Origin: a virus
DNA length: 64,000 nt
Virus record (IMG/VR): IMGVR_UViG_3300037337_000106
Coordinates: 1-64,000 of that record
Direction: 5' to 3' (one strand)
Shown: positions 41,768-49,297 of the stretch, piece by piece
How the letters are laid out: every line of letters starts with the position of its first letter
How positions within the stretch are numbered: position 1 is the stretch's first letter
The notes under the pieces: model-generated
What the model was told of the DNA's origin: nothing
What the model saw: the letters and a program-made list of their open reading frames with translations, nothing else
Databases searched by the model: none
Program-made: the position numbers and the translations under genes

Positions 41768-42075
41768 TTAAGAAACATTGGGTGTTAAAACTTTGTTAAA
41801 TCTTTTTAACACTTTCATTTTATCTATTTCAAATCCAATACATTCAAGGCTTTTACTAGAAAAAATAACAGCGCTAAGATTAGAATCCATAATAACTCTG
41901 TCGTACTCACCTGTTATTTTTTCCCTGACAACGAAACAAAAAATGTTTTTAGGGCGTCATTATTTAATCCATTGTTCGAATGAGAATATGAAGTACTTAC
42001 ATTGTCATTAAACCATTCATGTGTTTCTGATTCAAAGTAAATTCCATCTGACTCGAGATATTGATTTCTTTTCAT
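41768..42075 (-). pseudogene. Frameshifted gene (possible -1 frameshift at GGGAAAAAAT)
   Basis: An ORF from ATG 42075 reads MKRNQYLESDGIYFESETHE...FVSLSGKK and stops at 41914. A -1 shift in the six-A run opens a frame KITGEYDRVIMDSNLSAVIF...KRFNKVLTPNVS to 41768, which looks like the natural continuation. Together they give about 101 residues. This may be programmed frameshifting, a real mutation or a homopolymer sequencing error. Confidence 0.6.
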
Positions 42076-42077
42076 TT

Positions 42078-42722
42078 TTATAATGAATTAGGATAATATA
42101 ATAATGTTGGATTCTTTTTTTGTATATCTATATTAGGATATTTACCTTTAAATTGTAAGGTATCAAATCTAGATGTTATTAAATGAAAACCACTTTTTGT
42201 TGGTATAATTTTTTCGATCTTAGGGCCTATTATATATCCAATAGGCCCGCCTATATCATCATATTCTATTACAGTGTAAGGGCGACAATGGTATTCAATA
42301 TGTGCCATCATTACAGGAGAAACTTCATCAACATCATCGATATCAATAATCCATCTTTTTTCGTGAGTCTTTAATTGTCCAACTACTGAATCAAATAATG
42401 CTTTTTGATTTTGATTGCCATCTTGTATCCTCCGTGCAAGTGTAACCATCATAGCTAGTGAAACGTCTTTATGATTTTGTTTTTGAACATGAATATATGC
42501 TCTAGCTTTAAACATTTCACATAATTGAATAATCTCAGCATATCTTGATTCTAGATGTTCGATACTTTCGATGCAATACGTCTTTATTGTGCGTACTGAC
42601 TGATGTGAACTTCTTTCTTCAATAGGTTGATCTTTCTTTCGCTTTAACACATATAACATATAGAAGTCTCCTTTGTTTTCAAAATCAAGAAGTGTTTTAA
42701 TTATTTCTAAATTATCTATCAT
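42078..42722 (-). CDS. Conserved phage protein, 214 aa
   Basis: Contains ARAYIHVQKQNHKDVSLAMMVTLARRIQDG, KRWIIDIDDVDE and IIPTKSGFHLITSRF. The D-I-D-D and T-K-x-G-x-H-L-I-T pattern occurs in an uncharacterised family of large phages and vaguely recalls primase-like AEP proteins, but I cannot assign an activity. Confidence 0.5.
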   Translation of the reverse strand: MIDNLEIIKTLLDFENKGDFYMLYVLKRKKDQPIEERSSHQSVRTIKTYCIESIEHLESRYAEIIQLCEMFKARAYIHVQKQNHKDVSLAMMVTLARRIQDGNQNQKALFDSVVGQLKTHEKRWIIDIDDVDEVSPVMMAHIEYHCRPYTVIEYDDIGGPIGYIIGPKIEKIIPTKSGFHLITSRFDTLQFKGKYPNIDIQKKNPTLLYYPNSL

Positions 42723-42783
42723 AATATTGTTTTAATTATTGTCTTTGAATAAGGAGCATTATCATCATGTTCTCTTTCTAGTT

Positions 42784-43167
42784 CTAAATTAAGTTAAACT
42801 TAGTTAATTTGTCTCGACTAGTCTCTTTGTTAATTCCTATTAAATATTGGTTAACATTATGCACTATATATTTGCTATAAAACATTGTAATATAACTTAA
42901 AGTTACTAAACTCTTATCAGAAACTTTATTTTTAAGATTGATTTTTTTGTTTTTAAAGTCACTAATTGCCTGTAAAATATTATTTTTGTAACCAGATTTT
43001 CCATCTACTAAATTAATAATATTATTCGAAAGGTATGAATTCACTACGATTCTTAACTGGTGTGGTTTTTTCCCCTTGAGGTATGATATAATATACTCGT
43101 CATAATTAATGATATTAAAAATACCATCATTGTTTTTGTATATTGCAATTTTAAAATTATTTATCAT
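42784..43167 (-). CDS. Unknown 127-aa basic protein
   Basis: Lys/Asn/Ile-rich and helical (NILQAISDFKNKKINLKNKVSDKSL). No family recognised. A short protein-like stretch in another frame follows its stop and ends overlapping the next ATG, so the 3' end might be frameshifted. Confidence 0.45.
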   Translation of the reverse strand: MINNFKIAIYKNNDGIFNIINYDEYIISYLKGKKPHQLRIVVNSYLSNNIINLVDGKSGYKNNILQAISDFKNKKINLKNKVSDKSLVTLSYITMFYSKYIVHNVNQYLIGINKETSRDKLTKFNLI

Positions 43168-43188
43168 GATGTAGTTGTTTTAATTTAT

Positions 43189-43254
43189 ATATGTAAATAT
43201 AAACAATATTTACGTCTAACAAAAATTAAAAATGTTAACTTTTTGTTAAAATAA
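43189..43254 (-). promoter_or_regulatory. Phage promoter element
   Basis: TTAACAAAAAGTTAACAT, spacer, TGTTTATATTTACATATATA before the gene at 43167. Confidence 0.75.
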
Positions 43255-43255
43255 T

Positions 43256-43468
43256 CTAGCTGGACAAATTGCCATGTGATCGTAAAAACTCTCGCATCGC
43301 ATCAACTACTTCTTTATCATTTTCACATAGTATACCCCTTATTAGAATATCTCCATTTTCACATAGTCGTAGTATTTCATTATTTTCATTTGCACATATA
43401 AATGTAAAATCATTACGATATAAAGGTGCAGCTGCTATGAAATGCATGCCATTTGTTAATTCATCCAT
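43256..43468 (-). CDS. Small conserved phage protein, 70 aa
   Basis: FTFICANENNEILRLCENGDILIRGILCENDKEVVDAMREFLRS is a widespread phage pattern (I-x-R-x-x-x-NGDI-x-x-x-G...NDKE-V-x-x-x-REF). Function unknown. Confidence 0.65.
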   Translation of the reverse strand: MDELTNGMHFIAAAPLYRNDFTFICANENNEILRLCENGDILIRGILCENDKEVVDAMREFLRSHGNLSS

Positions 43469-43469
43469 C

Positions 43470-44195
43470 TTAAATAAATGTTATAGTATTAGTTTCTTTG
43501 TCCCAATCAAATGTTATTGGTATATTAGTATATCGGTATTCTTCATTTAATATTGAAGCATTAAAAAAGTGAGTACCATTGTGGAATAGATATCCTGCAC
43601 TTCCATGAATATGCCCAAACACATGAATTTTTGGCTTAATCAAATCAACTCTTTCTCTTAATAGTGAACAACCTAGTAGAGGTTCATTATGTGGATATCC
43701 ACTGGTATCTAATATCCCTGATGGAGGACCATGTGTAATTAATATATCAGTGTCGGATGGAATTGCTTCCCATTTTGACATTAGCCCAGGTCCATTCTTA
43801 GGGAGATTAAATGCCCAACTATAAAATTCAGGCTGCCATGGAGTTCCGTATATTTTAATGTTATCTCCGGTTAAATCTCCATTAGGTCCATCATTATATA
43901 TTGTTAATTGATTGTCCTGTAAATAATCAATCGAGGTATACTCTCTATAAATTCGATTAGCATCATCTGGTTTGTTTTCAAATAATCTATCATGATTTCC
44001 TGCTATAAATATTTTTGAATCATATTGACTCAGTGAATTATACCAATAACAAAAGTCCTTTGCGTCATTTGAATTAAAGCCTGAATTCATTAAATCACCA
44101 GCATGAATTAAGATATCTCCACCTGGTAAATCTGCTGGATTTATTAAACCATGTCTAGTGTGAGTATCTGATATTAACGTTATTCTCTGTTTCAT
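43470..44195 (-). CDS. Metallophosphoesterase (MPPED-like)
   Basis: 241 residues. LISDTHTRHG, ILIHAGDLMNSG, IFIAGNHDRLF, DILITHGPPSGILD and VFGHIHGSAG form the complete calcineurin-like active site. The G-P-P-S-G-I-L-D motif places it near MPPED-type phosphodiesterases. It overlaps the lipoprotein gene by 4 bases. Confidence 0.88.
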   Translation of the reverse strand: MKQRITLISDTHTRHGLINPADLPGGDILIHAGDLMNSGFNSNDAKDFCYWYNSLSQYDSKIFIAGNHDRLFENKPDDANRIYREYTSIDYLQDNQLTIYNDGPNGDLTGDNIKIYGTPWQPEFYSWAFNLPKNGPGLMSKWEAIPSDTDILITHGPPSGILDTSGYPHNEPLLGCSLLRERVDLIKPKIHVFGHIHGSAGYLFHNGTHFFNASILNEEYRYTNIPITFDWDKETNTITFI

Positions 44196-44398
44196 CCTTT
44201 TAAGTTTCTTTTTATAAATTTAGACTCATTCTTGTTTAGGATAATAATATATCTAACGTTATTCTTGTCTTTATATACCTGATATCTTACGCATTCTATT
44301 TGATGCCATTCGTTAGTGTAGCTATAATCCTTTAATTGACTCTCAATACTTCCACATGATATTAAACTAAATGCAAATATTATTAATAATTTCTTCAT
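44192..44398 (-). CDS. Small lipoprotein, 68 aa
   Basis: Signal KKLLIIFAFSLISCGS with lipobox L-I-S-C, so a lipid-anchored protein exported through the host lipoprotein path. The mature part is short and polar. Phage lipoproteins often serve superinfection exclusion, or lysis as o-spanins; no family recognised. Confidence 0.6.
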   Translation of the reverse strand: MKKLLIIFAFSLISCGSIESQLKDYSYTNEWHQIECVRYQVYKDKNNVRYIIILNKNESKFIKRNLKG

Positions 44399-44484
44399 AG
44401 ATTGATTTTATATCTTACTCAAAGGCTTAAATACTTTAGTTATATTGACAGTTCACTGGAATGTTTCAGTAATTTGATAAAATA

Positions 44485-44901
44485 TTATGTATACTGCTCA
44501 CAACGTCTCTTATAGTTTCCTAAAAGACCTATGATGTTGTCAGCACCTACTGGATTTGCAGAGTGAGAATAGAATATTGGTAGTTTTTGATTATTATCAA
44601 TACAATAATCTACTAACCATTTTGCACAATCCATACCTGTTTTTTCAGTATAATTCTGTGCATCTTGATAATCCTTGCTTACCTGATAATCATGCCAGTA
44701 TTCCTCTGGTGTATAATGTTCATCCGCTAAATCATGATCGAAAGATATTAAATAAGGAAGACCAAATTTAGTTATCCATTGTGTAAATTGCTCATAATTC
44801 AAAACCCATTCAATAGTACCTGCTTCCTTTGGTACTCTTCCTTCTATATCTAAGTAAGGATTTCTTAAATCATCTAACCATAATATTTTTAAATTGCTCA
44901 T
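44485..44901 (-). CDS. cREC domain protein (cyclic-phosphate processing receiver-like)
   Basis: 138 residues. ILWLDDLRNP, LISFDHDLADEHY, KTGMDCAKWLVDYC and FYSHSANPVGADNI match the receiver-like domain described in cyclic-phosphate and RNA-repair settings (cREC). The paired Asps at WLDD and FDHD suggest catalysis rather than signalling. It fits with the HAD, kinase and ligase genes of this window. Confidence 0.7.
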   Translation of the reverse strand: MSNLKILWLDDLRNPYLDIEGRVPKEAGTIEWVLNYEQFTQWITKFGLPYLISFDHDLADEHYTPEEYWHDYQVSKDYQDAQNYTEKTGMDCAKWLVDYCIDNNQKLPIFYSHSANPVGADNIIGLLGNYKRRCEQYT

Positions 44902-44924
44902 AATATTGATGTTTTAATTTTGTA

Positions 44925-44991
44925 TATGTAAATATAAACAAAAAAACCCTGATTAAAAAATCAGGGTTGTTAAATCTTTGTTAAAGTTTAG
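44925..44991 (-). promoter_or_regulatory. Phage promoter with embedded terminator
   Basis: TTAACAAAGATTTAACA, stem AACCCTGATT/AATCAGGGTT plus T run, GTTTATATTTACATATACAA before the cREC gene. Confidence 0.85.
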
Positions 44992-45521
44992 ACTGAAAAG
45001 AACATGTATTTTTTCCATTCTTCAGGAATATATTCAATAGATTTCATTAACATTAAATAATGAGGTCTTTTTGGTACAGGTATTTCTTTACCGAATTCCT
45101 CTAAACTTAAATCAGCCTTTTCTCCGTTGCATCTTTTGCATGCAGTTACTAAATTATCCCACGTATTTCCACCTCTCTTGGATTGAGGAACAACATGATC
45201 TATTGTTAGTGTCTTGATATTATCATCTCCACAATATACACACATGTTTCCATCTCTCTTAAATACATTCTCCCTTGTTAATGGAACTTTATTATGTCGA
45301 GTGTTTACATATTTTTGAACCCTAATAACCGATGGTTTCTTTATAATAGTATTTGGATTAACTAACTTGAAATTGCAATCATGTTCTTCAACAATTGCAG
45401 CGTTTCCTTTAATAACAACGACAAATGCTCGTAGGCTACTGATAATACTTCTTGGCATGTAACTAGAGTCAAGCACTAGTGTTTTGGTGTACTTTTTCAT
45501 CGATATTGTATGATTATACAT
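44988..45521 (-). CDS. HNH endonuclease
   Basis: 177 residues. The C-terminal half has FKRDGNMCVYCGDDNIKTLTIDHVVPQSKRGGNTWDNLVTACKRCNGEK, a complete HNH with two CxxC zinc pairs. The N-terminal LVLDSSYMPRSIISSLRAFVVVIKG matches a common HNH family of bacteria and phages. It may be a free-standing homing enzyme or a packaging/repair nuclease. Confidence 0.88.
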   Translation of the reverse strand: MYNHTISMKKYTKTLVLDSSYMPRSIISSLRAFVVVIKGNAAIVEEHDCNFKLVNPNTIIKKPSVIRVQKYVNTRHNKVPLTRENVFKRDGNMCVYCGDDNIKTLTIDHVVPQSKRGGNTWDNLVTACKRCNGEKADLSLEEFGKEIPVPKRPHYLMLMKSIEYIPEEWKKYMFFSV

Positions 45522-45563
45522 ATTAGATTAAAGTGTCTTAAAATCATCTAATATATGATTAAT

Positions 45564-45632
45564 TATTATATGTAAATCTAAACAAAAAAATCCGTATTAA
45601 AAAATACGGAGTGTTAAATCTTTGTTAAAGTT
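45564..45632 (-). promoter_or_regulatory. Phage promoter with embedded hairpin
   Basis: TTAACAAAGATTTAACAC, stem TCCGTATT/AATACGGA plus T run, GTTTAGATTTACATATAA upstream of the HNH gene; the hairpin also closes the tRNA transcript. Confidence 0.8.
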
Positions 45633-45633
45633 G

Positions 45634-45704
45634 CACGACCCCTAGGAATCGAACCTAGCCGTAGTAGTTTTGGAGACCATACCGGCACCTTGCCTGTGAG
45701 AAGT
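45634..45704 (-). tRNA. tRNA-Trp(CCA), acceptor stem imperfect
   Basis: Anticodon loop CTCCAAA, T arm CTAGG TTCGATT CCTAG, discriminator G. The acceptor has two mismatches, so it may be decayed. No encoded 3' CCA. Confidence 0.55.
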
Positions 45705-45777
45705 ATTTAAAGAAACTGTCTAAGCTAATTTCTACCATATAGGTTGTCTAAAGGTTGCTCTGTTTCTTTAATATTAG

Positions 45778-45849
45778 AACCTCTAACGGGAGTCGAACCC
45801 ATGTTTGATCTTTAGAAGAGATCCGTTTTTCCAATTAAACTATAGAGGC
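45778..45849 (-). tRNA. tRNA-Arg(UCU)
   Basis: Acceptor GCCTCTA/TAGAGGT, anticodon stem GATCT/AGATC with loop CTTCTAA, T loop TTCGACT. No 3' CCA. Confidence 0.85.
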
Positions 45850-46019
45850 AAATTCCTGAATTTCGTTTCAGGAGACGTAAGTAAATAACTTCCTAGAAGT
45901 TAATACCTAACAGCAACTACGCTGCTAAGGCAAATTTGTCGTTTGCGTTGATATTAATCTCGTCCTATATTCTATATCGTAATCAACACCATTCATGCCC
46001 TTTTTTAATACTTTTAATT

Positions 46020-46086
46020 TAGTGGACATGTCGAGAGTCGAACTCGAGTCTTACAAAACGTTTATAAGCTTCAACAATTAATATTT
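46020..46086 (-). tRNA. tRNA-like fragment (degenerate)
   Basis: Good T arm TCGAG TTCGACT CTCGA, but the anticodon loop is nine bases and no acceptor partner is found. Probably a decayed or truncated tRNA. Confidence 0.3.
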
Positions 46087-46087
46087 G

Positions 46088-46160
46088 AAATCCTAATAGG
46101 ACTCGAACCTATATCCTCTGTGTTCGTAGCACAGGGCTCTTCCAATTAAGCTATAGGATT
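46088..46160 (-). tRNA. tRNA-Arg(ACG)
   Basis: Acceptor AATCCTA/TAGGATT, anticodon arm CTGTG CTACGAA CACAG, T arm ATAGG TTCGAGT CCTAT. Confidence 0.88.
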
Positions 46161-46166
46161 ATATAG

Positions 46167-46248
46167 TTCCCCTTGCGAGAATTGCACTCGCACACCATAA
46201 AGGCACCAGATTTTAAGTCTGACATGTCTACTGTTCCATCAAAGGGGA
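46167..46248 (-). tRNA. tRNA-Leu(UAA)
   Basis: Acceptor TCCCCTT/AAGGGGA with A73, anticodon loop CTTAAAA, long variable arm, T loop TGCAATT (G at position 55). Confidence 0.88.
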
Positions 46249-46347
46249 ATTTAAAAGATAATCCCGTAGATTATCTGCTCAACTTAAGGTATTGAGTTTG
46301 TTTGAAATTAATTCATTACCAAGTCATTCTCCATTTTGGAGATGTCG

Positions 46348-46419
46348 GGTGTTAGGACGGTACCGCCCCGTCTTCTCAAGATTCACAGTCTTGCGCTTCA
46401 CTAAAAAGCTTCAAACACC
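46348..46419 (-). tRNA. tRNA-His(GUG), altered T loop
   Basis: Anticodon arm CAAGA CTGTGAA TCTTG. G(-1) and C73 typical of tRNA-His are encoded. T arm GACGG GGCGGTA CCGTC has no TTC. Confidence 0.8.
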
Positions 46420-46431
46420 ATATTAATTTTG

Positions 46432-46500
46432 TTGCGATTACAAGTTACGCTCCTGTCTGAAAATACTTATGAGATATTCTCGATCCTAGATCAAATCGCA
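46432..46500 (-). tRNA. tRNA (CAU; Met or Ile2), altered T loop
   Basis: Acceptor TGCGATT/AATCGCA with A73, anticodon loop CTCATAA, T arm ACAGG AGCGTAA CTTGT. Confidence 0.78.
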
Positions 46501-46517
46501 ATTTAAGTATCGTATTA

Positions 46518-46625
46518 AGTTTGTCTATCAAGATTCGAACTTGATCAACCGAAGACAACGTTATGATATAGAACGGCCGTAATGTATCATAGGCTGGTGC
46601 ACCATTTCTTTAATATTTTACCGAT
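46518..46625 (-). tRNA. tRNA-like element, degenerate
   Basis: T arm TCAAG TTCGAAT CTTGA is clear, and a hairpin TATGATA/TATCATA lies upstream. No acceptor or standard anticodon arm is found. Confidence 0.25.
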
Positions 46626-46631
46626 ACTTAG

Positions 46632-46716
46632 TAGAGAGAAGAGGTTTCGATCCCCATCCATTTTATTGGACCAACTGTTTAGCAAACAGTGCTAGAACCA
46701 TTCTAGTTTACTCTCT
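46632..46716 (-). tRNA. tRNA-Ser(GCU)
   Basis: Anticodon arm ACTGT TTGCTAA ACAGT, long variable arm with TCCA/TGGA stem, acceptor AGAGAGT/TCTCTCT with one mismatch, T loop ATCGAAA. Confidence 0.8.
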
Positions 46717-46723
46717 ATTATTA

Positions 46724-46794
46724 TTCACATTGGGAAGATTTGAACTTCCATTTCATCACACAGGGATGCGTGCTAACCGTTCTACTACATGTGA
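46724..46794 (-). tRNA. tRNA pseudogene-like copy of the adjacent tRNA
   Basis: Closely similar to the next tRNA in D, T and acceptor arms, but the anticodon region is two bases shorter, so no standard seven-base loop forms. Likely a decayed tandem duplicate. Confidence 0.45.
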
Positions 46795-46800
46795 ATATTG

Positions 46801-46872
46801 TTCACCTGGGAAGAATTGAACTTCCATTTCATCCTTATCAGAGATGTGTGCTAACCATTCTACTACAGGTGA
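46801..46872 (-). tRNA. tRNA-Ile(GAU)
   Basis: Acceptor TCACCTG/CAGGTGA with A73, anticodon arm CATCT CTGATAA GGATG, T arm GGAAG TTCAATT CTTCC. Confidence 0.82.
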
Positions 46873-46873
46873 A

Positions 46874-47110
46874 TTTGCGCCCAAAGATGGAATTGAACCA
46901 ACCTTACTAACTACATATTTAATCACTTTCCATGCTTTATCTAGATCATCGGGAAGTAATATTAAATCATCGTTAGCCCACTTACCACTAAGAACGTTCT
47001 TATTGACTATTCGGGCAATTGATCGCTAAAGGTGAGAGCCTTACACCGAATATTTTATTCACGGTCGTCCTGTCATAACACCACGGTCTCTTTTTATTTA
47101 TTTTAGCGAT
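46874..47110 (-). other. Spacer with tRNA-like end and protein-coding relic
   Basis: Contains a T-arm-like GGTTCAATTCC near 46890 and hairpins. Between 46900 and 47020 it reads on the minus strand VNKNVLSGKWANDDLILLP and DDLDKAWKVIKYVVSKVG, which looks protein-like but has no start and runs into tRNA genes. Probably a fragment of a former gene. Confidence 0.35.
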
Positions 47111-47113
47111 TTG

Positions 47114-47185
47114 CTGCTCCACTAGGAATCGAACCTAGATAAAATGATTAACAGTCATCCGTAATAACCTTTATACGATAGAGCA
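47114..47185 (-). tRNA. tRNA-Asn(GUU)
   Basis: Acceptor TGCTCTA/TGGAGCA, G73, anticodon arm GATGA CTGTTAA TCATT, T arm CTAGG TTCGATT CCTAG. Confidence 0.9.
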
Positions 47186-47190
47186 AAATT

Positions 47191-47206
47191 ATCCGTCTTT
47201 CCGGAT
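47191..47206 (-). other. Inter-tRNA hairpin with GAAAGA loop, copy 1
   Basis: ATCCG GAAAGA CGGAT on the transcribed strand, directly after tRNA genes. See copies at 47294 and 49880. Confidence 0.6.
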
Positions 47207-47219
47207 TGTCTTATTTTAG

Positions 47220-47291
47220 CGGACCCTGAGAATTTCGAAATCTCGACCCGTTGCCTAACAAACAACCGCTCTGCCTCTGAGCTAAAGATCC
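47220..47291 (-). tRNA. tRNA-Asn(GUU)-like, second copy
   Basis: Acceptor GGATCTT/AGGGTCC, G73, anticodon arm GTTGT TTGTTAG GCAAC, T arm GAGAT TTCGAAA TTCTC. The anticodon reads GTT although the loop differs from the first Asn gene. Confidence 0.7.
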
Positions 47292-47293
47292 AT

Positions 47294-47309
47294 ATCCGTC
47301 TTTCCGGAT
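47294..47309 (-). other. Inter-tRNA hairpin with GAAAGA loop, copy 2
   Basis: Same ATCCG GAAAGA CGGAT hairpin as at 47191. Confidence 0.6.
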
Positions 47310-47343
47310 TGTCGTTTGACGTTCAGCATTACCTTTAACGTTG

Positions 47344-47416
47344 TGCGGATTACAGGTTACGATCCTGTCTCTCATGGGCTTCAACCATGCGCTTTCACCA
47401 GATTAGCTTAATCCGC
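47344..47416 (-). tRNA. tRNA-Phe(GAA), altered T loop
   Basis: Acceptor GCGGATT/AATCCGC, A73, anticodon arm CATGG TTGAAGC CCATG, T arm ACAGG ATCGTAA CCTGT. Confidence 0.88.
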
Positions 47417-47468
47417 AATTGCATAATATCATAGTTTCAATTAGAATATGTAGACATTATGATTTAAT

Positions 47469-47488
47469 CAACCTTAACATGTTAAGGT
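47469..47488. other. Perfect palindrome between tRNAs
   Basis: AACCTTAACA followed by its exact inverse TGTTAAGGTT; a possible processing or termination hairpin. Confidence 0.5.
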
Positions 47489-47492
47489 TTAG

Positions 47493-47573
47493 TGGGACCA
47501 GGTGGATTCGAACCACTCCCTTTCGGACGGGGTTTACAATCCCGCTGCCGTATCCAAACGACTTTCTGTTCCC
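47493..47573 (-). tRNA. tRNA-Tyr(GUA)
   Basis: Anticodon loop TTGTAAA, long variable arm, T arm GTGG TTCGAAT CCAC, acceptor GGGAACA/TGGTCCC with one mismatch, A73. Confidence 0.82.
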
Positions 47574-47597
47574 AGTTTTTAAGAAAACTTAAATTTG

Positions 47598-47667
47598 ATT
47601 ACTAACGGGATTCGAACCCTATTCTCCGGCGTCGAAGCCGGTATGTTGGCCATAACACCTTTAGTAA
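47598..47667 (-). tRNA. tRNA, anticodon uncertain (short anticodon loop)
   Basis: T loop TTCGAAT and acceptor TTACTAA/TTAGTAA are visible. The anticodon stem CCGGC/GCCGG encloses only TTCGAC, so the identity (Arg UCG or Ser CGA) is unclear. It may be decayed. Confidence 0.45.
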
Positions 47668-47764
47668 AAACTATTAGTAGCTATTTCCTGCAAGATTTAA
47701 CTTCCATAGTATGTGCATAAACGAAGTAAGGATTGCAGTCATTTGTTTGTTTATTTACATTTTT
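47668..47764 (-). other. Inter-tRNA spacer with a degenerate tRNA-like stretch
   Basis: A T-arm-like GGAAG TTAAATC TTGC occurs near 47690-47706, but no full cloverleaf. Nothing else seen. Confidence 0.25.
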
Positions 47765-47765
47765 G

Positions 47766-47836
47766 TACCCTGTGGTGGTTACGCTCCACCGCCAATTGCA
47801 TGTAAAACAATTACGCTTCTATTACGCCAACAGGGC
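47766..47836 (-). tRNA. tRNA-Val(UAC), altered T loop
   Basis: Acceptor GCCCTGT/ACAGGGT, A73, anticodon arm ATTGT TTTACAT GCAAT, T arm GGTGG AGCGTAA CCACC. The D loop lacks GG. Confidence 0.88.
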
Positions 47837-47895
47837 AAATCTAATTCTATGATCGTATTATGTAACTCTATGAATTAGTAACAGTCTTATCATTG

Positions 47896-47966
47896 TACCC
47901 CCGGTAGGTAATGCTCCTACTTCCCCTAGTTAAAAGCTAGGTGCTTCACTTTAAAGCATCAAGGGC
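47896..47966 (-). tRNA. tRNA-Lys(UUU), altered T loop
   Basis: Acceptor GCCCTTG/CGGGGGT, A73, anticodon arm CCTAG CTTTTAA CTAGG, T arm GTAGG AGCATTA CCTAC. Confidence 0.88.
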
Positions 47967-48055
47967 GTATAATCATAAGTACTCTAAGTTCTTCTCTCTC
48001 CTTCAAATATAACTTAGAATGTTTTGGGAGATACTTATAATTAAGATTTTATTCG

Positions 48056-48139
48056 AAGAAGGTGTGGGATTCGAACCCACAACAGTACAACCTGTTACTT
48101 GTTTTCAAAACAAGCTCCTCATCCAACCGGATACCTTCC
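48056..48139 (-). tRNA. tRNA-Ser(UGA)
   Basis: Acceptor GGAAGGT/ACCTTCT, anticodon arm CTTGT TTTGAAA ACAAG, long variable arm AACAG/CTGTT, T arm GTGGG TTCGAAT CCCAC. First tRNA after a promoter. Confidence 0.92.
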
Positions 48140-48178
48140 ATTTAGTATTATCAATATGTCAATTAACGTTTGTTTTTA

Positions 48179-48247
48179 ATTATAAGTAAATATAATCAAA
48201 ATCTTTTAATATAAAAAACTTTAAGTGTTAATTTTTTGTTAAAGTTT
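48179..48247 (-). promoter_or_regulatory. Phage promoter inside the tRNA array
   Basis: TTAACAAAAAATTAACAC, spacer, TTGATTATATTTACTTATAA. It splits the array into transcription units; a 50-bp flank (agtattatcaatatgtcaat...) is repeated at the promoters near 50234 and 51257. Confidence 0.85.
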
Positions 48248-48250
48248 TAG

Positions 48251-48322
48251 TGGTCCCGGCAGGATTTGAACCTGCGACCATTTCGTTATGAGCGAACTGC
48301 GCTACCACTGCGCCACGAGACC
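48251..48322 (-). tRNA. tRNA-Met(CAU)
   Basis: Acceptor GGTCTCG/CGGGACC, A73, anticodon loop CTCATAA, T arm GCAGG TTCAAAT CCTGC. Confidence 0.9.
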
Positions 48323-48386
48323 ATTTCTTTTTTAGAGTTTTTCTGAGGAGAACTCAATGAAAAGAGAATCATATAAACTACATCGT

Positions 48387-48459
48387 TGCGACGCTGTAGA
48401 GTCGAACTACATTTAATGTAGCTTATGAGACTACCTCCGATACCGACCGGTCCGCCCGC
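48387..48459 (-). tRNA. tRNA (CAU), acceptor poorly paired
   Basis: Anticodon arm GTAGT CTCATAA GCTAC and T arm TGTAG TTCGACT CTACA are good, A73, but the acceptor GCGGGCG/GCGTCGC has three mismatches. A Met or lysidine-type Ile tRNA, or decaying. Confidence 0.55.
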
Positions 48460-48467
48460 CATTTATG

Positions 48468-49115
48468 TTAAAATTTCATCTTTCTGCCTTTAATCCAACC
48501 TTCTATTAAATATGATTCTAATAATGACATTTTAATACTAATATTTTGTTTTAATTCAATGTTATAAATCCAGCATTTACCGAACTGTGAGTTTAAAGAT
48601 CCGGATTGTTTAATTGAATTAGATGCTCCAATCTTTTTCTTTGTCTCTTCATTATGTTTTCTACCTAACCATGTTTCTCCGGACCATGCTCCGCTATCGA
48701 AAACTGCATTTCTCCAACGTTGTTTAAATTCTTTATCATTAGTGAATTTTTCTTTAAATGCATTTCCACCAGCAATTGATCGATTCCTTTGAATTTCTTC
48801 AGATATAAAGCCTCCACCTAATTGAATATTCATGCACATTTTGTCATTCAGCATATCTTCATTAACCAACTCCTTTTCTCTAGTCTTTAAAGAATTTCTA
48901 TCTATTAAGAACTCAACAATCTTTGTGACATGGTTTTCTTTGCCATGTTTATTTATAGAATGCCATAGACGTGTACCTGAACCAGCATAACCATCTTCTA
49001 GGTTGTCAGTTGAATGCATTCCAATATAAAACATATTTGTAATGATACATGTTGTTTTATAAATGTAATGATATTTACGAACCGAAGCTCTTTTAATTCC
49101 TTTTGTCTTTTGCAT
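48468..49115 (-). CDS. GIY-YIG homing endonuclease in the tRNA array
   Basis: 215 residues. HYIYKTTCIITNMFYIGMHSTDNLEDGYAGSG gives the GIY-YIG-type core with the Gly, His and Tyr positions, then KHGKENHVTKIVEFLIDRNSLKTREKELV with catalytic Glu. NUMOD3-like segments (AWSGETWLGRKHNEETKKKIGASNS) lie near the C terminus. It is a paralog of the gene at 50419 and resembles T4 Seg enzymes. Confidence 0.9.
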   Translation of the reverse strand: MQKTKGIKRASVRKYHYIYKTTCIITNMFYIGMHSTDNLEDGYAGSGTRLWHSINKHGKENHVTKIVEFLIDRNSLKTREKELVNEDMLNDKMCMNIQLGGGFISEEIQRNRSIAGGNAFKEKFTNDKEFKQRWRNAVFDSGAWSGETWLGRKHNEETKKKIGASNSIKQSGSLNSQFGKCWIYNIELKQNISIKMSLLESYLIEGWIKGRKMKF

Positions 49116-49144
49116 ATAGTATATATCCTATAAAATATGCAGAA

Positions 49145-49217
49145 AAGTTATGGTCGGCGGATTCGAACCACTCCTTTGGGTTATGAGCCCATCATGCTAC
49201 CATTACACTACCCCGCA
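49145..49217 (-). tRNA. tRNA (CAU; fMet-like), 3' acceptor altered
   Basis: 5' GCGGGGT, D arm and anticodon arm ATGGG CTCATAA CCCAA are good, T loop TTCGAAT. The 3' acceptor (GACCATA) does not pair with the 5' strand. It lies next to the endonuclease gene, so the 3' end may have been changed by insertion. Confidence 0.5.
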
Positions 49218-49221
49218 ATAT

Positions 49222-49297
49222 TTGCTGATTTGAAGGGATTTGAACCCTACTCCTGGTTTCCAATAACGGACCCGTGCACCATTACACTACAATCAAT
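49222..49297 (-). tRNA. tRNA, anticodon uncertain
   Basis: D arm like the previous tRNA and T arm TAGGG TTCAAAT CCCTT, acceptor only partly paired; the anticodon arm (GGTCC...GGAAACC) does not give a standard loop. Confidence 0.4.

Noticed and set aside
42724-42790. Small ORF ending in another frame after the 127-aa gene
   Set aside because: About 22 protein-like codons overlap the next ATG, but there is no start codon and a stop lies directly upstream; too little to call a gene.
45857-45945. Additional tRNA or tmRNA between 45857 and 45945
   Set aside because: It has a hairpin (TCCTGAA/TTCAGGA) but no T loop, acceptor or anticodon arm that I could fit.
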